From Pikeienuella piscinae (GTDB taxonomy: Bacteria > Pseudomonadota > Alphaproteobacteria > Rhodobacterales > Rhodobacteraceae), in assembly GCF_011044155.1 (NCBI RefSeq), contig NZ_CP049056.1, positions 992,001-1,056,000 on the forward strand: a DNA stretch of 64,000 bases, read 5' to 3'. The translations under genes were made by a program, and so were the position numbers. Shown here piece by piece: positions 37,471 through 46,142 of this stretch (positions are counted from its first letter, which is position 1; every line of letters begins with the position of its first letter). The notes below the pieces were generated by a model, which saw only the letters and a list, made by a program, of their open reading frames with translations, did not search any database and had not been told where the DNA came from.

Positions 37471-38408
37471 TCGCTCGGCTTTCGCACATCCGGTTTTCGT
37501 GTCGGCGCGCGGCCGAAATCGGGCGCCGCGGTGTCCTGCCCCGCGTCGATGATTCCGCGCCGGATCGCCCGGGTGCGGGTGAAATAATCGTGAAGCTGAT
37601 CCCCGTCGCCGGTGCGGATCGCCCGCTGAAGCGCGAAGAGCTCCTCGGTGAAGCGGCCAAGAATCTCCAGCGTAGCCGCCTTGTTGTTCAGGAAGACATC
37701 GCGCCACATCGTCGGGTCGGAGGCCGCGATGCGGGTGAAGTCGCGAAACCCGGCGGCGGAATACTTGATGACCTCCGACTTGGTCACGCGGCGCATATCG
37801 TCGGCGACGCCGACCATCGTGTAGGCGATAAGATGCGGTGCGTGGGAGGTGACCGCTAGCACGAGATCGTGCCGCTCGGGCGCCATCTCCTCGACATTCG
37901 CGCCGAGCGCCCGCCAGAAGTCGGCCAACCGGCCCTTCGCGCCCGAATCGCCCCCCGGTAACGGCGTGACCAGGCAATAGCGGTTATCGAAAAGCTCAGC
38001 GAATCCCGACTCCGGTCCGCTGTGCTCGGTCCCGGCCAGGGGGTGCGCGGGAACCACGTGAACATGCGCCGGCAGAACTTCGAGCGCTGCGATCACGGCG
38101 CCCTTGACCGAACCGACATCGGAGACGACGACCCCTTCCGCAAGCGCCGGGCCGATCTCCGCCGCGACCGCCCGCATTGCGCCGACCGGCACACAGAGTA
38201 TGACGAGATCCGCGCCCGCGACCGCCTCGGCCGCGCTTTCGGCGACCTCGTCGCACAGGCCGAGCCGTCGCGCGGCTGCGCGCGTCTGCTCGCTCCGCGC
38301 GTAGCCGACGATGCGCCCGGCCGCGCCGGCGCGCCTGGCCGCGAGAGCGATCGAGCCGCCGATCAGACCGAGCCCAATCAACGCCACCCGCTCGAAATGC
38401 GCGCTCAC
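37467..38408 (-). CDS. tyrA: Prephenate/arogenate dehydrogenase
   Basis: Oxidative decarboxylation of prephenate or arogenate, the committed step to tyrosine. The 313-aa protein has the NAD fold VALIGLGLIGGSIALAAR (about 8-25), DVGSVKGAV near 97, and the catalytic His in PAHPLAGTEHSG near 120. It starts at GTG 38408, overlapping the aminotransferase stop as GTGA. With hisC upstream it makes an aromatic amino acid unit. Substrate preference cannot be decided by eye. Confidence 0.92.
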   Translation of the reverse strand: MSAHFERVALIGLGLIGGSIALAARRAGAAGRIVGYARSEQTRAAARRLGLCDEVAESAAEAVAGADLVILCVPVGAMRAVAAEIGPALAEGVVVSDVGSVKGAVIAALEVLPAHVHVVPAHPLAGTEHSGPESGFAELFDNRYCLVTPLPGGDSGAKGRLADFWRALGANVEEMAPERHDLVLAVTSHAPHLIAYTMVGVADDMRRVTKSEVIKYSAAGFRDFTRIAASDPTMWRDVFLNNKAATLEILGRFTEELFALQRAIRTGDGDQLHDYFTRTRAIRRGIIDAGQDTAAPDFGRAPTRKPDVRKPSE

Positions 38409-39511
38409 GATACGCCCCGGAATGCGGCGACGGCCTCCGCGACGGCGACGCACGCGGCCTCGGTTCCGATCGAGATCCGTAAATGGCCGGCGAGGCCATA
38501 CGCCTCCATCCGCCGGGCGATGATCCCGCGCGCCTTCAGATAGGCATCGGCGGCCGCGGCGCCGGTCTCGGGCGCGGTTCCGAAATGCGCCAGCACGAAA
38601 TTGCATTCGGAACCTGTCGTCGGAACTCCGGCGTCACCTAGCGCGGCGGTGAGGGAAGCGCGAAGACGCAGCGTCTCCGCCTTTATCCGCGCCGTGTATT
38701 CGACATCGCGCATCGCCTCAGCCGCCGCGGCCTGCGCCGCCATGTTGAGGTTGTAGGGCCCGCGTATCCGGTTAATCACGTCGATGACATCCGGCGCCGC
38801 GTGCATCCAGCCGACGCGGAGCGCGGCGAGCCCGTATATCTTCGAAAAGGTCCGCGTCATCACCACGTTCGGCCGGCGCGCGATCAGCGATGCGCCGGCG
38901 TCAAAGTCCTCGGCGTCGACGAATTCGGCGTAGGCGCCGTCGATGACCAGAAGCGCGTTCTCCGGAACGCCGACCGCGAGCCGCTCGATCTCCTGCGCGT
39001 TCAGCCGCGTGCCGGTCGGGTTGTTCGGATTGGCGAGGTAGACCAGCCGCGTCCGCTCCGAGCACGCGGCGAGGAGCGCGTCGACGTCGGCTGTGAGATC
39101 CGTTTCCGCCGCGGCGACGGGCGTCGCGCCGTTCATCAGCGCGTAGGATGGGTAAAGCAGGAAGCCGTGCCGCGAATAGACCACCTCGTCGCCGTCGCGC
39201 GCATAGGCCAAGGCGAGAAGCTGCAGGAGCTCGTCCGAGCCGTTGCCGCAGATGATGCGATCCGGATCCAGCCCCTGCACCTCACCGATCGCGCGGCGAA
39301 GCGCGCCGCTGTCGGCGTCGGGATAGTCGGCGAGGCGGCAGGCGGCCTCCCGATACGCCGCGACGGCGCGCGGGCTCGGCCCCCAGGGGTTTTCATTGGC
39401 GGAGAGCTTGAAAGCCGGCGCGGCGCCGTCAATCCTCGCGCCGCCAACCTGATAGGGCGCGATCGCCATCACGCCCGGGCGCGGCGTCGCGGCCGCTCTC
39501 TCACTGGTCAT
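38405..39511 (-). CDS. hisC: Histidinol-phosphate/aromatic aminotransferase
   Basis: PLP-dependent class I/II aminotransferase, 368 aa. Landmarks: KLSANENPWGPSP near 35-47, GNGSDELLQLLA near 89, YLANPNNPTGT near 158, and the Schiff-base Lys in TRTFSKIYGLA near 225. HisC-family enzymes transaminate histidinol phosphate, and often phenylpyruvate or 4-hydroxyphenylpyruvate; the adjoining tyrA favours an aromatic role. Its Shine-Dalgarno sequence is buried in a hairpin (39519-39544). Confidence 0.9.
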   Translation of the reverse strand: MTSERAAATPRPGVMAIAPYQVGGARIDGAAPAFKLSANENPWGPSPRAVAAYREAACRLADYPDADSGALRRAIGEVQGLDPDRIICGNGSDELLQLLALAYARDGDEVVYSRHGFLLYPSYALMNGATPVAAAETDLTADVDALLAACSERTRLVYLANPNNPTGTRLNAQEIERLAVGVPENALLVIDGAYAEFVDAEDFDAGASLIARRPNVVMTRTFSKIYGLAALRVGWMHAAPDVIDVINRIRGPYNLNMAAQAAAAEAMRDVEYTARIKAETLRLRASLTAALGDAGVPTTGSECNFVLAHFGTAPETGAAAADAYLKARGIIARRMEAYGLAGHLRISIGTEAACVAVAEAVAAFRGVS

Positions 39512-39518
39512 CGCTTGT

Positions 39519-39544
39519 CCCTCCGCTCGACGGCGCGCGGAGGG
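39519..39544 (-). promoter_or_regulatory. Hairpin that covers the hisC Shine-Dalgarno sequence
   Basis: On the minus strand CCCTCCGC (39544-39537) pairs perfectly with GCGGAGGG (39526-39519); the latter contains the GGAGGG ribosome binding site seven bases before the ATG at 39511. The 8-bp GC-rich stem with a 10-base loop would block translation initiation unless opened. Confidence 0.5.
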
Positions 39545-39590
39545 TTTAGCGGCTCAGGCGCGGGCCGACCAGAGCGTTTTCAGGACCGCC

Positions 39591-40376
39591 TCAACCGGAA
39601 CGCCGCCAACGCCGATTGCGGAATCGTGACGCCGCCGGTTTCGGCGCGGGCCTGACGATGCCGCCAAGAACCTCCAGCGGTGTTTTCATCGTCGCCGGCG
39701 CCCCGGTGCGCGGCGCGGCGTAGGCGGTCTTCACCGCCTCGACAATGATCACGCCGGCGAGGCGGCGCGCATCCAGCCGGCGGCCCACCGCCTCCGCCGT
39801 CCGCGCCATGCGGATCCAGAACCGGCGCTGCGACGGCGGCGCGTAGAGCGCGGCGGAATGACCGACGGGTTCAAGCTGATGATCGCGCAGGAGGCGCTCA
39901 AGCTGGCTGAAAGAATAAGGCCTGCCGTGACCGAAAGGGTTGGCCTCCCGCCGCGCCCAGAGCCCGGTGCGATTGGGAACGATGATCAGCGCCCGCCCGC
40001 CCGGGGCCAGCACGCGGTGCGCCTCGGCCAACAGCGAGCCGGGACGTTCGGAGTTCTCGAGCGCGTGGACGATCAGCAAGCGATCCACGAATCCGGTGGC
40101 GAGCGGCCAGCGTCTGCCATCCGCGAGAACGCTCAGGTTCGCCCCGTCGACCGGCCAGTGAAACGCGCCCATCTCGGCCGGCATCAGACCGACCGCGCGC
40201 TGCGCCTTGCGCCGGAAAGGCCGGATGAAGGGCTGGCCGAACCCGAAAGAAGCGAGATTGCCGCCGCGCATTTCCGGCCAGTGGGCGTCGAGCGCGCCAC
40301 GAATCGCCATCTGCGCCACGCGGCCGAGCGGGGTGCGGTAATAAAACCGCCTCAACTCGATCACGTCGAGATGCAT
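39591..40376 (-). CDS. Class I SAM-dependent methyltransferase-like protein
   Basis: A 261-aa protein whose central part (about 85-155) resembles the methyltransferase type 11 fold: RLLIVHALENSERPGSLLAE and HRVLAPGGRALIIVPNRTG. The usual glycine-rich SAM motif near the N-terminus is not clear, so catalysis is uncertain. The C-terminus is basic. It is divergent from gloB. Such a pair with the glyoxalase II gene is common in relatives, but the substrate is unknown. Confidence 0.8.
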   Translation of the reverse strand: MHLDVIELRRFYYRTPLGRVAQMAIRGALDAHWPEMRGGNLASFGFGQPFIRPFRRKAQRAVGLMPAEMGAFHWPVDGANLSVLADGRRWPLATGFVDRLLIVHALENSERPGSLLAEAHRVLAPGGRALIIVPNRTGLWARREANPFGHGRPYSFSQLERLLRDHQLEPVGHSAALYAPPSQRRFWIRMARTAEAVGRRLDARRLAGVIIVEAVKTAYAAPRTGAPATMKTPLEVLGGIVRPAPKPAASRFRNRRWRRSG

Positions 40377-40434
40377 GCTATCACCGCCTCCGCTACTCTC
40401 TCCGCGAATCTAGCCATTCATGGAAGGCTTGCCC

Positions 40435-41196
40435 ATGTCTATCGAGACAATCGTCATTCCCTGCCGGGAAGACAATTACGGCTACATCCTGCGCGACGCC
40501 GCCACAGGCGTCGTCGCCGTCGTGGACGCGCCGGAAGCCACGCCGCTGATCGCGGCGCTGGAGGAACGGGGGTGGGGTCTCGATCTGATCCTGCTCACCC
40601 ATCACCACCACGACCATATCGACGGCGTGGAGGCGCTTCGGTCGCGCTTCGGCGCCAAGGTCTTCGGTGCGGCCGCGGACGCACACCGGCTGCCGCCGCT
40701 CGACAGGGAACTCGCCGAAGGCGACGAGGTCGCGGTCGGAGAAAGCGCCGGACGGGTGATCGACGTCTCGGGCCACACGGTCGGCCATGTCGCCTATCTC
40801 TTCGATGGTTCGGCCTTCACCGCCGACAGTCTCATGGCGCTCGGCTGCGGACGGGTTTTCGAGGGCACGCACCTGATGATGTGGGAGAGCCTTTCAAAGT
40901 TCCTCGGACTGCCGCCGGAGACGCTGATCTATTCCGGTCACAATTACGGCGCCGCCAATGGCCGCTTCGCCCTGTCGATCGAACCGGAGAACGACGCGCT
41001 GAGGCATCGTATTGAGCGGATCTCAGAAGCCGACGCCGCCGGAAAGCCGATCTGCCCGACGACGCTGGCGGAGGAGTTGGCGACGAACCCGTTTCTCCGG
41101 GCACGCGAGCCTGGCGTGAAGGCGGCGGTCGGGCTGGATGGGGCAGACGACGCCGGAGTTTTCGCCGAGATCAGGCGGCGCAAGGATCGGTTCTGA
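40435..41196 (+). CDS. gloB: Hydroxyacylglutathione hydrolase (glyoxalase II)
   Basis: Hydrolyses S-lactoylglutathione to lactate and glutathione in methylglyoxal detoxification. The 253-aa metallo-beta-lactamase-fold protein has the dinuclear metal motif THHHHDH (55-61), GHTVGHVAYLF near 105, and GHNY near 168. The start at 40435 has GGAAGG 8 bases upstream; an ATG at 40420 would overlap that site. The gene lies divergent from the methyltransferase-like gene. Confidence 0.93.
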   Translation: MSIETIVIPCREDNYGYILRDAATGVVAVVDAPEATPLIAALEERGWGLDLILLTHHHHDHIDGVEALRSRFGAKVFGAAADAHRLPPLDRELAEGDEVAVGESAGRVIDVSGHTVGHVAYLFDGSAFTADSLMALGCGRVFEGTHLMMWESLSKFLGLPPETLIYSGHNYGAANGRFALSIEPENDALRHRIERISEADAAGKPICPTTLAEELATNPFLRAREPGVKAAVGLDGADDAGVFAEIRRRKDRF

Positions 41197-41199
41197 CCC

Positions 41200-41556
41200 C
41201 TAATCCACCAGCTTTAGCCGTTTCGAATCGAAGACCCGCATCACCTGTTTCAGCTCGGCGCCACGTTTCAGGACGCGCCCGTCGTGGCCGTACACCGCGT
41301 AGGCCCCCTGCTTCGCCGCAAAGCGGGGATTCTTCTCAATTCGAAACAGCGGATGCTCCGTCGCCCGGCGGAACACCGAAAAGACCGCCCGCTCGGAGAG
41401 AAAGTCGATCGAATAATCGCGCCATTCGCCCGCCGCGACCATGCGACCGTAGACGTTCAGAATCACTGAGAGTTCGGTCCGATGGAAAGTGACCCGCTCC
41501 TCAGCGCCCCGTCCCCCGGGTTTTCGCCCGAAGGCGGTCGTTGATATTACATTCAT
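41200..41556 (-). CDS. DUF2794 protein
   Basis: A 118-aa cytosolic protein of the alphaproteobacterial DUF2794 family: FHRTELSVILNVYGRMVAAG, then EWRDYSIDFLSERAVFSVFR and KQGAYAVYGHDG. Function unknown. The start at 41556 gives the family N-terminus without a strong ribosome binding site. It is convergent with gloB, three bases apart. Confidence 0.82.
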   Translation of the reverse strand: MNVISTTAFGRKPGGRGAEERVTFHRTELSVILNVYGRMVAAGEWRDYSIDFLSERAVFSVFRRATEHPLFRIEKNPRFAAKQGAYAVYGHDGRVLKRGAELKQVMRVFDSKRLKLVD

Positions 41557-41836
41557 GGGGAAATCTGACCCCGACGAAGCCGAAATGGCAAGCATTTACG
41601 GGCGCGGACGACCCCCGGCGCTCCGAAGAAACCACGAATTCGCCCGATTTCGGCCTTCGGTTCGCCATGTCACCCGCCGAGATTAACATGACAGCAAGCG
41701 ATTGCTGGCCCGACGTCGCGTTATTCAGCCCCCACCCCGAATCGCGACGTCGGGCGTGTTTCCCACACCTTGGCCGCCCTTTCCCGACTCTCGGCGCCGC
41801 GCTACATGTCGCTCCACTCAGACACGGAGAAAGACC
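41557..41836. other. Divergent spacer with two stacked hairpins
   Basis: This 280-base gap separates the DUF2794 gene and the gamma-glutamyltransferase gene. It holds a 13-bp perfect stem (41708-41720 with 41743-41755, 22-base loop with two C-runs) directly preceded by CAGCAA-GCGA-TTGCTG. The paired hairpins suggest a structured leader, a small RNA 3' end or a terminator. No coding potential is seen. Confidence 0.5.
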
Positions 41837-43417
41837 ATGCGCGACTTCCACATGCCCGGCCGATCCGGCGTTTTCGCCATGAACGGCATCTGCGCCACAT
41901 CCAGCCCGATCGCGGCGCAGGCGGCGGTGGCGATCCTTGAGGATGGCGGTAACGCGATGGACGCGGCCATCACGGCCGCGGTGCTGCTCGGCCTTTGTGA
42001 GCCGTCTTCGACCGGGATCGGCGGCGACATGTTCGCGCTGATCCGCCCGGCCGGAGGGGAAAAGATCACCGGCTTCAACGCTTCGGGCCGCGCGCCCGCC
42101 GCGCTCGACGCGGCGCGTCTGCGCGACGCGGGCGAAAGCGCAATTCCGCTCCGCTCTGCGCACGCGGTCACAGTGCCCGGCGCGATCGACGGCTTCTGTC
42201 GTCTGGCCGAGGATTGGGGACGGAAGGGACTCGCCGCATGTCTCGCGCCCTCTATCCGCTACGCTGAGGAAGGGGTCCCGGTCGGCCCGCGCACCGCGTT
42301 CGACTGGAAGAAGAACGCCGCTACGCTTCAGGGCGACGGCGCGAAACATTATCTCGACAATGGCGCGCCTTACGCGCTCGGCGCGGTGTTCCGCGCGCCC
42401 GGACAGGCCGAGATCCTCCGCCGTGTCGCCGAACAGGGCCGGGCCGGTTTCTACGAGGGCGAGGTGATGGAGGACATGGTCGACAGCCTGCGGGCGCTCG
42501 GCGGGCTCCACACCGCCGAGGATTTCGCGGCGACCGCGGCGGATTACGTCAATCCCGTCTCCGCGACCTATCGCGGCTATGAGTTGGTTGAGCTGCCGCC
42601 GAACGGCCAGGGGGTGACCGCGCTCCTCATCGCCAACATCCTCTCGCATTTCGATGTCGCTTCACTCGACCCGTTCGGCGCCGAGCGCGCGCATCTGGAG
42701 GCGGAGGCCACCAAGCTCGCCTATGAGGCCCGCGACCGTTTCGTCGCCGACCCGGCGCATGCGCTGACAGACCGGATGCTTTCGACCGAGACGGCGAAGC
42801 GGCTCGCCGCGCTGATCGACATGAACCGCGCCGCGCCGACGCCGCCGCCGGCCGCCGCCGCGGTGCACAAGGATACGGTCTATCTGACGACGGCCGACAA
42901 GGACGGCATGGTCGTCTCGATGATCTACTCGATTTTCCACGCCTTCGGCTCCGGTCTCGCCTCGAAGAAATTCGGCGTCAACTTCCAGAACAGGGGCGCC
43001 GGATTCGTGCTGACCGACGGGCATCCGAACGAACTGAGGGGCGGCAAGCGTCCGCTTCACACGATCATCCCCGCGATGATCCGCAAGGACGGCAAGCTGT
43101 TCGCGTCTTACGGCGTGATGGGCGGGCAATACCAGTCCACCGGCCATATGCGAGTTTTGAGCAATATCGCCGATTTCGGCATGGACCCGCAGGAGGCGCT
43201 GGACGCGCCGCGCGCCTTCGCGGATCCCTATGACGGCAAGCTGCACATCGAACGCGGCTATTTCCCCGAGGCGCGCGCGGAACTGGAGAAGCGGGGCCAT
43301 GTGCTGTTGACCCCGGACGCGCCGATCGGCGGCGCGCAGATGATCCGTCTGCATGAGAACGGCGTCTATGAGGGGGCGTCGGACCCGCGAAAGGACGGCT
43401 GCGCCATCGGCTGCTGA
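41837..43417 (+). CDS. ggt: Gamma-glutamyltransferase family hydrolase
   Basis: Ntn-type hydrolase precursor of 526 aa that self-cleaves to two subunits. The large-subunit signature GGNAMDAAITAAVLLGLCEP lies near 35-54, the STGIGGDMF stretch near 56-64, and the region around HKDTVYLTTADKDG near 347-360 holds the candidate nucleophile Thr. The C-terminal TGHMRVLSNIADFGMDPQEA is typical. Export is not evident (no signal peptide), so it may be a cytosolic GGT-like amidase. CGGAGAAAG precedes the ATG at 41837. Confidence 0.87.
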   Translation: MRDFHMPGRSGVFAMNGICATSSPIAAQAAVAILEDGGNAMDAAITAAVLLGLCEPSSTGIGGDMFALIRPAGGEKITGFNASGRAPAALDAARLRDAGESAIPLRSAHAVTVPGAIDGFCRLAEDWGRKGLAACLAPSIRYAEEGVPVGPRTAFDWKKNAATLQGDGAKHYLDNGAPYALGAVFRAPGQAEILRRVAEQGRAGFYEGEVMEDMVDSLRALGGLHTAEDFAATAADYVNPVSATYRGYELVELPPNGQGVTALLIANILSHFDVASLDPFGAERAHLEAEATKLAYEARDRFVADPAHALTDRMLSTETAKRLAALIDMNRAAPTPPPAAAAVHKDTVYLTTADKDGMVVSMIYSIFHAFGSGLASKKFGVNFQNRGAGFVLTDGHPNELRGGKRPLHTIIPAMIRKDGKLFASYGVMGGQYQSTGHMRVLSNIADFGMDPQEALDAPRAFADPYDGKLHIERGYFPEARAELEKRGHVLLTPDAPIGGAQMIRLHENGVYEGASDPRKDGCAIGC

Positions 43418-43437
43418 CCGGCCCGCCGCGATCAGCG

Positions 43438-43884
43438 TCAGCGGATGCCGTTCGCGGCCTGAGTCTCGCGCAGGAAGGAGATCACCGTCTCCACCGTCTC
43501 GGGGCTCATGTCGGGTTGCGGCGGCATGTCGCCGAAATTCCAGTGGTGCGCCTTCACCCCGTTGCGGACCGCGCGGCGGATCGATTCGTCTCCGTGGTGC
43601 GACGGCTCGTAAATCCGGTGAATGAGCGGCGGCCCGCCCGGCCCGCCGGCCGCGTCGCGGCCGTGGCAGGCGGCGCAGGCGGCGTTGAACGCGACCCGGC
43701 CGCGCGCGCCGTCCCGGCTGAGTTCGGGCGTCGAAGCGGCGGCGGGGGCGGCGCTTTCATAGGCGCGCTCGGCGGCGCTCTGGTCGTTCGCTTTTGACCA
43801 GAACAGCCACGCCCCGCCAATCAGCAACGCCGTGGACAGCGCGAGAGCGCCAATCCCCGCCGACCTTTTTCCCGCGCCGGCCAT
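43438..43884 (-). CDS. Membrane-anchored c-type cytochrome
   Basis: A 148-aa monohaem cytochrome c. An uncleaved-looking N-terminal helix (about 11-30) anchors it to the inner membrane, with the rest in the periplasm. The haem motif is CAACH (70-74) and the probable sixth ligand Met sits in GDMPPQPDM near 120. GGAGG precedes the ATG at 43884. It is divergent from a CueR-type regulator, and a CueR-like operator with TTGACC -35 faces this gene, so copper control is likely. The redox partner is unknown. Confidence 0.87.
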   Translation of the reverse strand: MAGAGKRSAGIGALALSTALLIGGAWLFWSKANDQSAAERAYESAAPAAASTPELSRDGARGRVAFNAACAACHGRDAAGGPGGPPLIHRIYEPSHHGDESIRRAVRNGVKAHHWNFGDMPPQPDMSPETVETVISFLRETQAANGIR

Positions 43885-43920
43885 CGTGGCCCTCCGCCTT
43901 GACTTCGCGATCCCCCCTAA

Positions 43921-43944
43921 TCATTCCGGTCGCGGGAAGGTCAA
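43921..43944 (-). promoter_or_regulatory. CueR-like operator/promoter of the cytochrome gene
   Basis: On the minus strand a -35 TTGACC (43944-43939) runs into ACCTTCC-N7-GGAATGA (43941-43921), close to the CueR consensus ACCTTCC-N7-GGAAGGT. It points toward the cytochrome gene starting at 43884 and lies 14 bases before the cueR start on the other strand. Confidence 0.65.
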
Positions 43945-43957
43945 GCGGAGAGCACGG

Positions 43958-44344
43958 ATGCGGATCGGAGATGCGGCGGCGATGGCTGGGTTGCCGGTCA
44001 AGACGGTGCGCTATTATGCCGATATCGGCCTTGTTTCGCCGTCCCGCGCGACGAACGGGTATCGCGACTATTCCAACGCGGACGCGCGCCGGCTCGGCTT
44101 CATCGGCCGGGCGCGCGCGTTGGGTTTCACGCTCGCGGAGTGCCGCAGGCTGCTGGCGCTCTACGAGGACGAGACCCGCGCGAGCGCCGATGTCAAGGCG
44201 ATCACCGAAGAGCATATCGCCGCGCTCGACGCCAAGATGGCGGCGCTGGCGACGCTCCGGAACGAACTGGCGAGCATCGCCGACGCCTGCGCCGGCGACG
44301 CCAGTCCGCGCTGCCCGATCATTGAACATCTGGCGAGCGGCTGA
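43958..44344 (+). CDS. cueR: CueR-type copper-responsive MerR regulator
   Basis: A 128-aa MerR-family activator. The N-terminal winged helix reads GLPVKTVRYYADIGLVSPSR, a dimerisation helix follows, and the C-terminal metal loop has Cys111 and Cys119 spaced C-x7-C (CAGDASPRCPIIEHL), as in E. coli CueR (112 and 120). The SADVK stretch near 76 carries the Ser that goes with Cu(I), Ag(I) and Au(I) sensing rather than zinc. GGAG seven bases before the ATG supports the start. No copper ATPase or multicopper oxidase gene is adjacent; the divergent cytochrome gene is the visible target. Confidence 0.9.
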   Translation: MRIGDAAAMAGLPVKTVRYYADIGLVSPSRATNGYRDYSNADARRLGFIGRARALGFTLAECRRLLALYEDETRASADVKAITEEHIAALDAKMAALATLRNELASIADACAGDASPRCPIIEHLASG

Positions 44345-44380
44345 CCGTGGCGTTATGCATCGTCCCCTAAGGAGACGCAG

Positions 44381-45283
44381 ATGGAGAAGTCCCGCGCCAT
44401 GAAACGCGACTGGATCGCCACCGCCCGCACCCTGAGTGAGGCGCTGCCCTATATGCAGCGCCACCACGGCGCCACCGTCGTGGTGAAGTTCGGCGGGCAC
44501 GCTATGGGAGACGAGGAGGCGATGGCGAATTTCGCACGCGACATCGTCCTGATGAAGCAATGCGGGCTGCACCCCGTCGTGGTCCATGGCGGCGGACCGC
44601 AGATCGACGACATGCTGAAACGATTGAAGATCGAGTCGACCTTCATCGACGGCAAGCGCGTCACCGACGAGGCGACCGTGGAAATCGTCGAGATGGTCCT
44701 CGCCGGGCGGATCAACAAGCACATCGTGCGGGCGCTGAACGCGCAGGGCGGCCGCGCGGTCGGCCTTTCAGGCAAGGACGCCGATCTCATCGTCTGCGAA
44801 AAGGCGCTGAAATGGATCAAGGATCCCGAGAGCAACATCGAGCGGGTTCTCGACCTCGGCTTCGTCGGCCAGCCGGTCGAAGTGAACCCGGATGTGCTCT
44901 TCATGTTCATCGAGGGTGATTTCATTCCCGTCGTGGCGCCTGTCGGGGTCGGGCGCGACGGCGAGACCTACAATATCAATGGCGACACCGCCGCCGGGGC
45001 CGTGGCCGGCGCGATGAACGCCGACCGGTTGCTGCTGCTCACCGATGTCGCAGGGGTAAAAGACGCCGAGGGCGACGTCATCACCCGCCTCACTGCGGAG
45101 ACCGTTCAGGGCCTGACAGAGGAAGGCGTGATCGCTGGCGGCATGATTCCGAAGACGGAGACCGCGCTCGACGCGATCCGCGCCGGGGTCAAGGCCGTGG
45201 TGATCATGGACGGACGCGCGCCACACGCGTGCCTGCTGGAGCTTTTCACCGAACATGGCGCGGGAACGATGATCCTGCCCTGA
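44381..45283 (+). CDS. argB: Acetylglutamate kinase
   Basis: Phosphorylates N-acetylglutamate in arginine synthesis. The 300-aa amino-acid-kinase-fold protein has VVKFGGHAM near 33, VVHGGGPQI near 64, and [16 protein letters not shown] near 198. [18 protein letters not shown] near 250 is the substrate region. AAGGAGACGCAG gives a good ribosome binding site for the ATG at 44381; a second ATG six codons in is less supported. Monocistronic. Confidence 0.95.
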   Translation: MEKSRAMKRDWIATARTLSEALPYMQRHHGATVVVKFGGHAMGDEEAMANFARDIVLMKQCGLHPVVVHGGGPQIDDMLKRLKIESTFIDGKRVTDEATVEIVEMVLAGRINKHIVRALNAQGGRAVGLSGKDADLIVCEKALKWIKDPESNIERVLDLGFVGQPVEVNPDVLFMFIEGDFIPVVAPVGVGRDGETYNINGDTAAGAVAGAMNADRLLLLTDVAGVKDAEGDVITRLTAETVQGLTEEGVIAGGMIPKTETALDAIRAGVKAVVIMDGRAPHACLLELFTEHGAGTMILP

Positions 45284-45295
45284 GAGGGAAGACTC

Positions 45296-45313
45296 CTGAC
45301 AAGATGCTGTCAG
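45296..45313. promoter_or_regulatory. Candidate operator of the WYL regulator
   Basis: CTGACA-AGATGC-TGTCAG, a perfect 6-bp inverted repeat with 6-base spacer, in the 145-base gap between argB and the WYL regulator. Placement suggests autoregulation. Confidence 0.5.
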
Positions 45314-45428
45314 CAGGGGGCTGATACGGCTTTTCGGCGGCGATCGGCGCCGTGACCGGAGGGAGGACCGGAGATGAGGCTGATTGGCGCGCGAGGCGGC
45401 CGCCCTCCCCCCCTCCGCGCGGCCGTTG

Positions 45429-46142
45429 ATGCGCCGCGCGGGACGCCTTTTCCGACTGATAGAGGAGCTTCACGGCCGGCGTCTCGCGCTCACGGCGGCG
45501 ACTCTCGCGGCGAATCTTGAGGTTTCGCCGCGGACGATCTACCGCGACATCGCCGCGCTTCGAGCCTCCGGCGCGCCGATCGACGGCGAGGCCGGCGTCG
45601 GCTACCGGCTCGACAAGTCCTACCATCTGCCGCCGCTGATTCTCGACGGGGACGAGGCGCTGGCGCTTCTCGCGGGACTCAGCTTCACCCGCGCCTTCAC
45701 CGACGACGAACTGGCGCATGCGGCCGAGAGGGCGGAGACGAAGATTCGCGCCGTTCTCGACGATGCGGGTCTGCGGCGCGCGGATCGCTCGCCCTACGAA
45801 ACGCCGGCGCGTGGCTGGACGCCGGATCAGCGGGCGCTGCATCTGAAGATCAGGAAAGCCTGCGAGGCGCGCGTCAAGCTGAAGATCGATTATCGCGACG
45901 AGACGGGCGCGCCGACCGGGCGCGTGGTCCACCCCTATCTGCTTGTGCGCTGGCGCGCGGTCTGGACGCTGGTGGCGTGGTGCGAGCTTCGCGCCGCCGA
46001 ACGGCATTTCCGCATCGACCGGATCGAGCGCGCCGAGCGTCTCGACGAAGGATTCGCCGACCCGCCGCCAGCGCTCCGCGCGGAGCTCCGCGCGTGGGCC
46101 GATGGTAGCGAGCCGGATGGCCGCCGCGCGCGCGTCAGCTGA
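45429..46142 (+). CDS. HTH-WYL domain transcriptional regulator
   Basis: A 237-aa YafY-like regulator. The N-terminal HTH_11 winged helix (RRAGRLFRLIEELHGRR, then LEVSPRTIYRDIAAL) is followed by a WYL ligand-sensing domain (about 120-220; KLKIDYRDETGAPTGRVV and the WTLVAWCELRAAERHFRIDR strand). I place the start at ATG 45429, where the family N-terminus begins, though its ribosome binding site is poor. A strong GGGAGGACCGGAG stands before an out-of-frame ATG at 45374, separated by a C-rich run, so a leader or a lost frame is possible. It overlaps the convergent GntR gene by eight bases. Confidence 0.8.
   Translation: MRRAGRLFRLIEELHGRRLALTAATLAANLEVSPRTIYRDIAALRASGAPIDGEAGVGYRLDKSYHLPPLILDGDEALALLAGLSFTRAFTDDELAHAAERAETKIRAVLDDAGLRRADRSPYETPARGWTPDQRALHLKIRKACEARVKLKIDYRDETGAPTGRVVHPYLLVRWRAVWTLVAWCELRAAERHFRIDRIERAERLDEGFADPPPALRAELRAWADGSEPDGRRARVS

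Noticed and set aside
44358-44380. Hairpin covering the argB ribosome binding site
   Set aside because: Only a few bases pair (CGTC with GACG, broken by mismatches), much weaker than the hisC case.
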